Source of the DNA: an uncultured Oscillospiraceae bacterium
GTDB taxonomy: Bacteria > Bacillota > Clostridia > Oscillospirales > Ruminococcaceae
Assembly (NCBI GenBank): GCA_934454435.1
Contig: CAKSGA010000052.1
Coordinates: 1 to 15,971, forward strand
DNA: 15,971 nt
Reading direction: 5' to 3'
Below the pieces are notes generated by a model. It was not told the origin of the DNA and did no database searches. It saw nothing but the letters and a program-made list of their open reading frames with translations. Every line of letters begins with the position of its first letter. The stretch's first letter is position 1. A program made the position numbers and the translations under genes. Of the stretch, positions 14,565 through 15,971 are shown piece after piece.

Positions 14565-14663
14565 TGTCGTTATAACGATCGCACGGAACCTCCGGCGATA
14601 TTTCGCCGTGTCCGCATGGAAGAAATATTCCGTGACGCCGCCCCCTTTCTCCGGACATATGAA

Positions 14664-14695
14664 CGGCGGAAAAGTCCCTGATGACCTTTCCGCCG
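14664..14695 (-). promoter_or_regulatory. Stem-loop in the leader of the 13893-14564 gene
   Basis: A 13-bp stem, CGGCGGAAAAGTC (14664-14676) against GACCTTTCCGCCG (14683-14695), with one mismatch that pairs as G-U on the minus-strand RNA and a 6-nt loop. It begins a few bases after the predicted start (about 14700). No T-run follows on the minus strand, so it is not a good terminator for the transporter gene. Confidence 0.6.
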
Positions 14696-14706
14696 GGCTT
14701 TATTAT

Positions 14707-14735
14707 ATTGTATCATATAAGCGCTGCAACGTCAA
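14707..14735 (-). promoter_or_regulatory. Promoter of the 13893-14564 gene
   Basis: Minus strand TTGACG (14735-14730), 17-bp spacer, TACAAT (14712-14707), one mismatch each. The -35 overlaps the TGA of the transporter gene. Confidence 0.7.
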
Positions 14736-15868
14736 TCCCTCTCCGGGGGAATTGCGGCGAAGCTGTCGTCTATCGTTATCTCGCAGACTATATCCGGGTA
14801 GGTCTGCCGCAGGAAGCGGGTTATTTCCTCCCGCAGCTCATCGCCGTTTATGCCGAGCTCCCGGGGGACCACTGCGTCAAAGTACGCCGTCATATGTCCC
14901 TTGCAGACCGACAGCCGCAGGTCGTGGACCGTTATCCTGCGGTCGATAAGGGCGGTTATGCGCTCAAGCTCCCGGAGGAATTCAGCGGTGCCGGAGCCCT
15001 CCGCCGCCACAGGGTCGAAGTGCACAAGCATGTTTATGCCGTCGTGGAGGAAGTCCCGCTCGATGTCGTCAATGACTGCGTGGCTCTTTATCACATCGTC
15101 CTCAGCGGACATCTCAACGTGCACCGTAGCAAATTTCCTGCCGTGACCGTAGTCGTGGACGATGAGGTCATGCGTGCCGAGAACGCCGGGATATGACAGT
15201 ATGCGCTCCCGTATCGACTTCACCATCTCCGGCGAGGGAGCGTTGCCGAGCAGCGGGTCGAGGGCGTCACGCACCAGACCGGCTCCGCTGACGAGGATAA
15301 ATCCTGCGACCAGTACAGCCATTATGCCGTCAAGCTCCACCCCGGTGAAGCGGGAAACGATGGCTGCGGCAAGCACCGCCGTGGTAGTTATGCAGTCGTT
15401 GCGGCTGTCGGCGGCTGCGGCTATCAGGGTCTGGGAGTCTATGCGCCTGCCCATGCTGCGGTCGAATACCATCATGCCGAGCTTCACCAGCACCGAAGCC
15501 CCCAGCACCGCCGCCGAAACCACGGAGAACTCCACCGGCTGGGGCGTTATGATACGCTCTATGCCGCTGCGGAGGAGCTCCACACCGATGACGATGACAA
15601 GTATCGCCACCACGAAGCCGGAGATATATTCGTACCTGGCATGACCGTAGGGGTGTTCCCGGTCCGGGCGCTTTTCCGACAGCCGGAACCCTATCAGGCT
15701 GACCACGCTGGAGGAGGCGTCCGAAAGGTTGTTCGCAGCGTCCGCCGTGATGGAAACGCTCCCGGACAGAATGCCCGCCATGAATTTTGCAAGGCAGAGA
15801 AGTGTGTTGCAGATTATCCCCACCCAGCCTGCCAGCTTGCCGTAATGCGTGCGCTTTCCCTCGCCCAT
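14732..15868 (-). CDS. Cation diffusion facilitator transporter, probably Mn/Fe type
   Basis: A 378-residue metal/proton antiporter of the CDF family, inner membrane. Six helices span about 12-200. The intramembrane metal site reads D43xxxN47 (TADAANNLSD) in helix 2 and D154xxxD158 (AADSRNDC) in helix 5. Zinc-type members such as YiiP carry His at the first position of the helix-5 pair; Asp there is known for manganese/iron types, so Mn export is my inference. HPYGHARYE (72-80) is the family's loop motif. After the normal C-terminal domain (about 212-287) there is a second, similar stretch (about 297-372), which makes the protein about 80 residues longer than the minimal family. The ATG at 15868 follows GTGAGGT by about five bases. 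Confidence 0.93.
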   Translation of the reverse strand: MGEGKRTHYGKLAGWVGIICNTLLCLAKFMAGILSGSVSITADAANNLSDASSSVVSLIGFRLSEKRPDREHPYGHARYEYISGFVVAILVIVIGVELLRSGIERIITPQPVEFSVVSAAVLGASVLVKLGMMVFDRSMGRRIDSQTLIAAAADSRNDCITTTAVLAAAIVSRFTGVELDGIMAVLVAGFILVSGAGLVRDALDPLLGNAPSPEMVKSIRERILSYPGVLGTHDLIVHDYGHGRKFATVHVEMSAEDDVIKSHAVIDDIERDFLHDGINMLVHFDPVAAEGSGTAEFLRELERITALIDRRITVHDLRLSVCKGHMTAYFDAVVPRELGINGDELREEITRFLRQTYPDIVCEITIDDSFAAIPPERD

Positions 15869-15971
15869 GTGACCTCACCCCGCTAATAGTTTATGGTCAT
15901 CTCTAAAAACCTTGTTTGAGTGAAAATGTGTATAGCACACCGCCTGCTTCGTTAAACCTCCTTGTAAGGCA
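15869..15971 (-). other. Leader region upstream of the transporter gene
   Basis: The minus strand of these 103 bases holds an AAGGAGG (15952-15958) not followed by a usable long frame, a short dyad around GTGTGCTATACAC, and a mini-frame ATGACCATAAACTATTAG (15896-15879, five codons plus stop) ending 10 bases before the transporter ATG. No clear promoter is visible. It does not fit a riboswitch I know. The region continues past the window edge. Confidence 0.4.

Noticed and set aside
14209..14658. 149-residue minus frame from the ATG at 14658
   Set aside because: After the first codons it reads Arg/Gly/Pro-rich shadow sequence; only the short start is of interest as a possible frameshifted N-terminus.
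15869..15971. Metal-sensing riboswitch (NiCo or yybP-ykoY) before the CDF gene
   Set aside because: I could not recognise the conserved core of either class in the visible 103 bases.

Overview
The window looks like a chromosomal segment of a Gram-positive gut Firmicute, most likely a Ruminococcus-like member of the Oscillospiraceae. This rests on strong AGGAGG-type ribosome sites, frequent ATA isoleucine codons in otherwise GC-rich genes, zinc-ribbon membrane proteins, DUF6062 and DUF6514 type proteins, and a clostridial-style phage lysis module. No rRNA, tRNA or CRISPR array was seen. All family names come from reading motifs by eye, not from database searches.

Layout, left to right. (1) Positions 1-1166, minus strand: the N-terminal 388 codons of a two-zinc-ribbon protein that passes into a 30-bp tandem repeat and runs off the left edge. 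(2) Positions 1392-2717, minus: an OGG1-type DNA glycosylase followed by a small zinc-ribbon protein with one C-terminal membrane helix. (3) Positions 2844-6169, plus: a closely spaced operon of a DUF6062-like Cys/His protein, tsaD (tRNA t6A synthesis), a shikimate-kinase-like protein and a CPBP (CAAX-type) membrane protease. (4) Positions 6230-6631, plus: a small membrane protein with its own promoter and a hairpin that covers its ribosome site. (5) Positions 6690-6935, minus: a DUF6514-like small protein. (6) Positions 6936-7494: a 560-bp AT-rich non-coding stretch holding a cluster of nonamers related to the DnaA box. (7) Positions 7495-9388, minus: an orphan phage cassette of tail-fibre-like protein, XhlA-like protein, holin and amidase, preceded by a truncated Ig-like (Big_2) fragment. 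(8) Positions 9716-11929, minus: polyphosphate kinase 1. (9) Positions 12140-13750, minus: CTP synthase. (10) Positions 13893-14564, minus: a membrane protein of unknown function with an unclear start. (11) Positions 14732-15868, minus: a cation diffusion facilitator with a duplicated C-terminal domain.

Most of the region is housekeeping: DNA repair, tRNA modification, nucleotide and polyphosphate metabolism, metal efflux. The accessory part lies between about 6.9 and 9.7 kb, where a degraded prophage has left an intact, translationally coupled lysis module beside an iteron-like, possibly DnaA-binding, region. Several minus-strand genes have readable sigma-A-type promoters with 17-18 bp spacers. 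Three promoters are followed by, or overlap, a strong stem-loop close to the mRNA 5' end.
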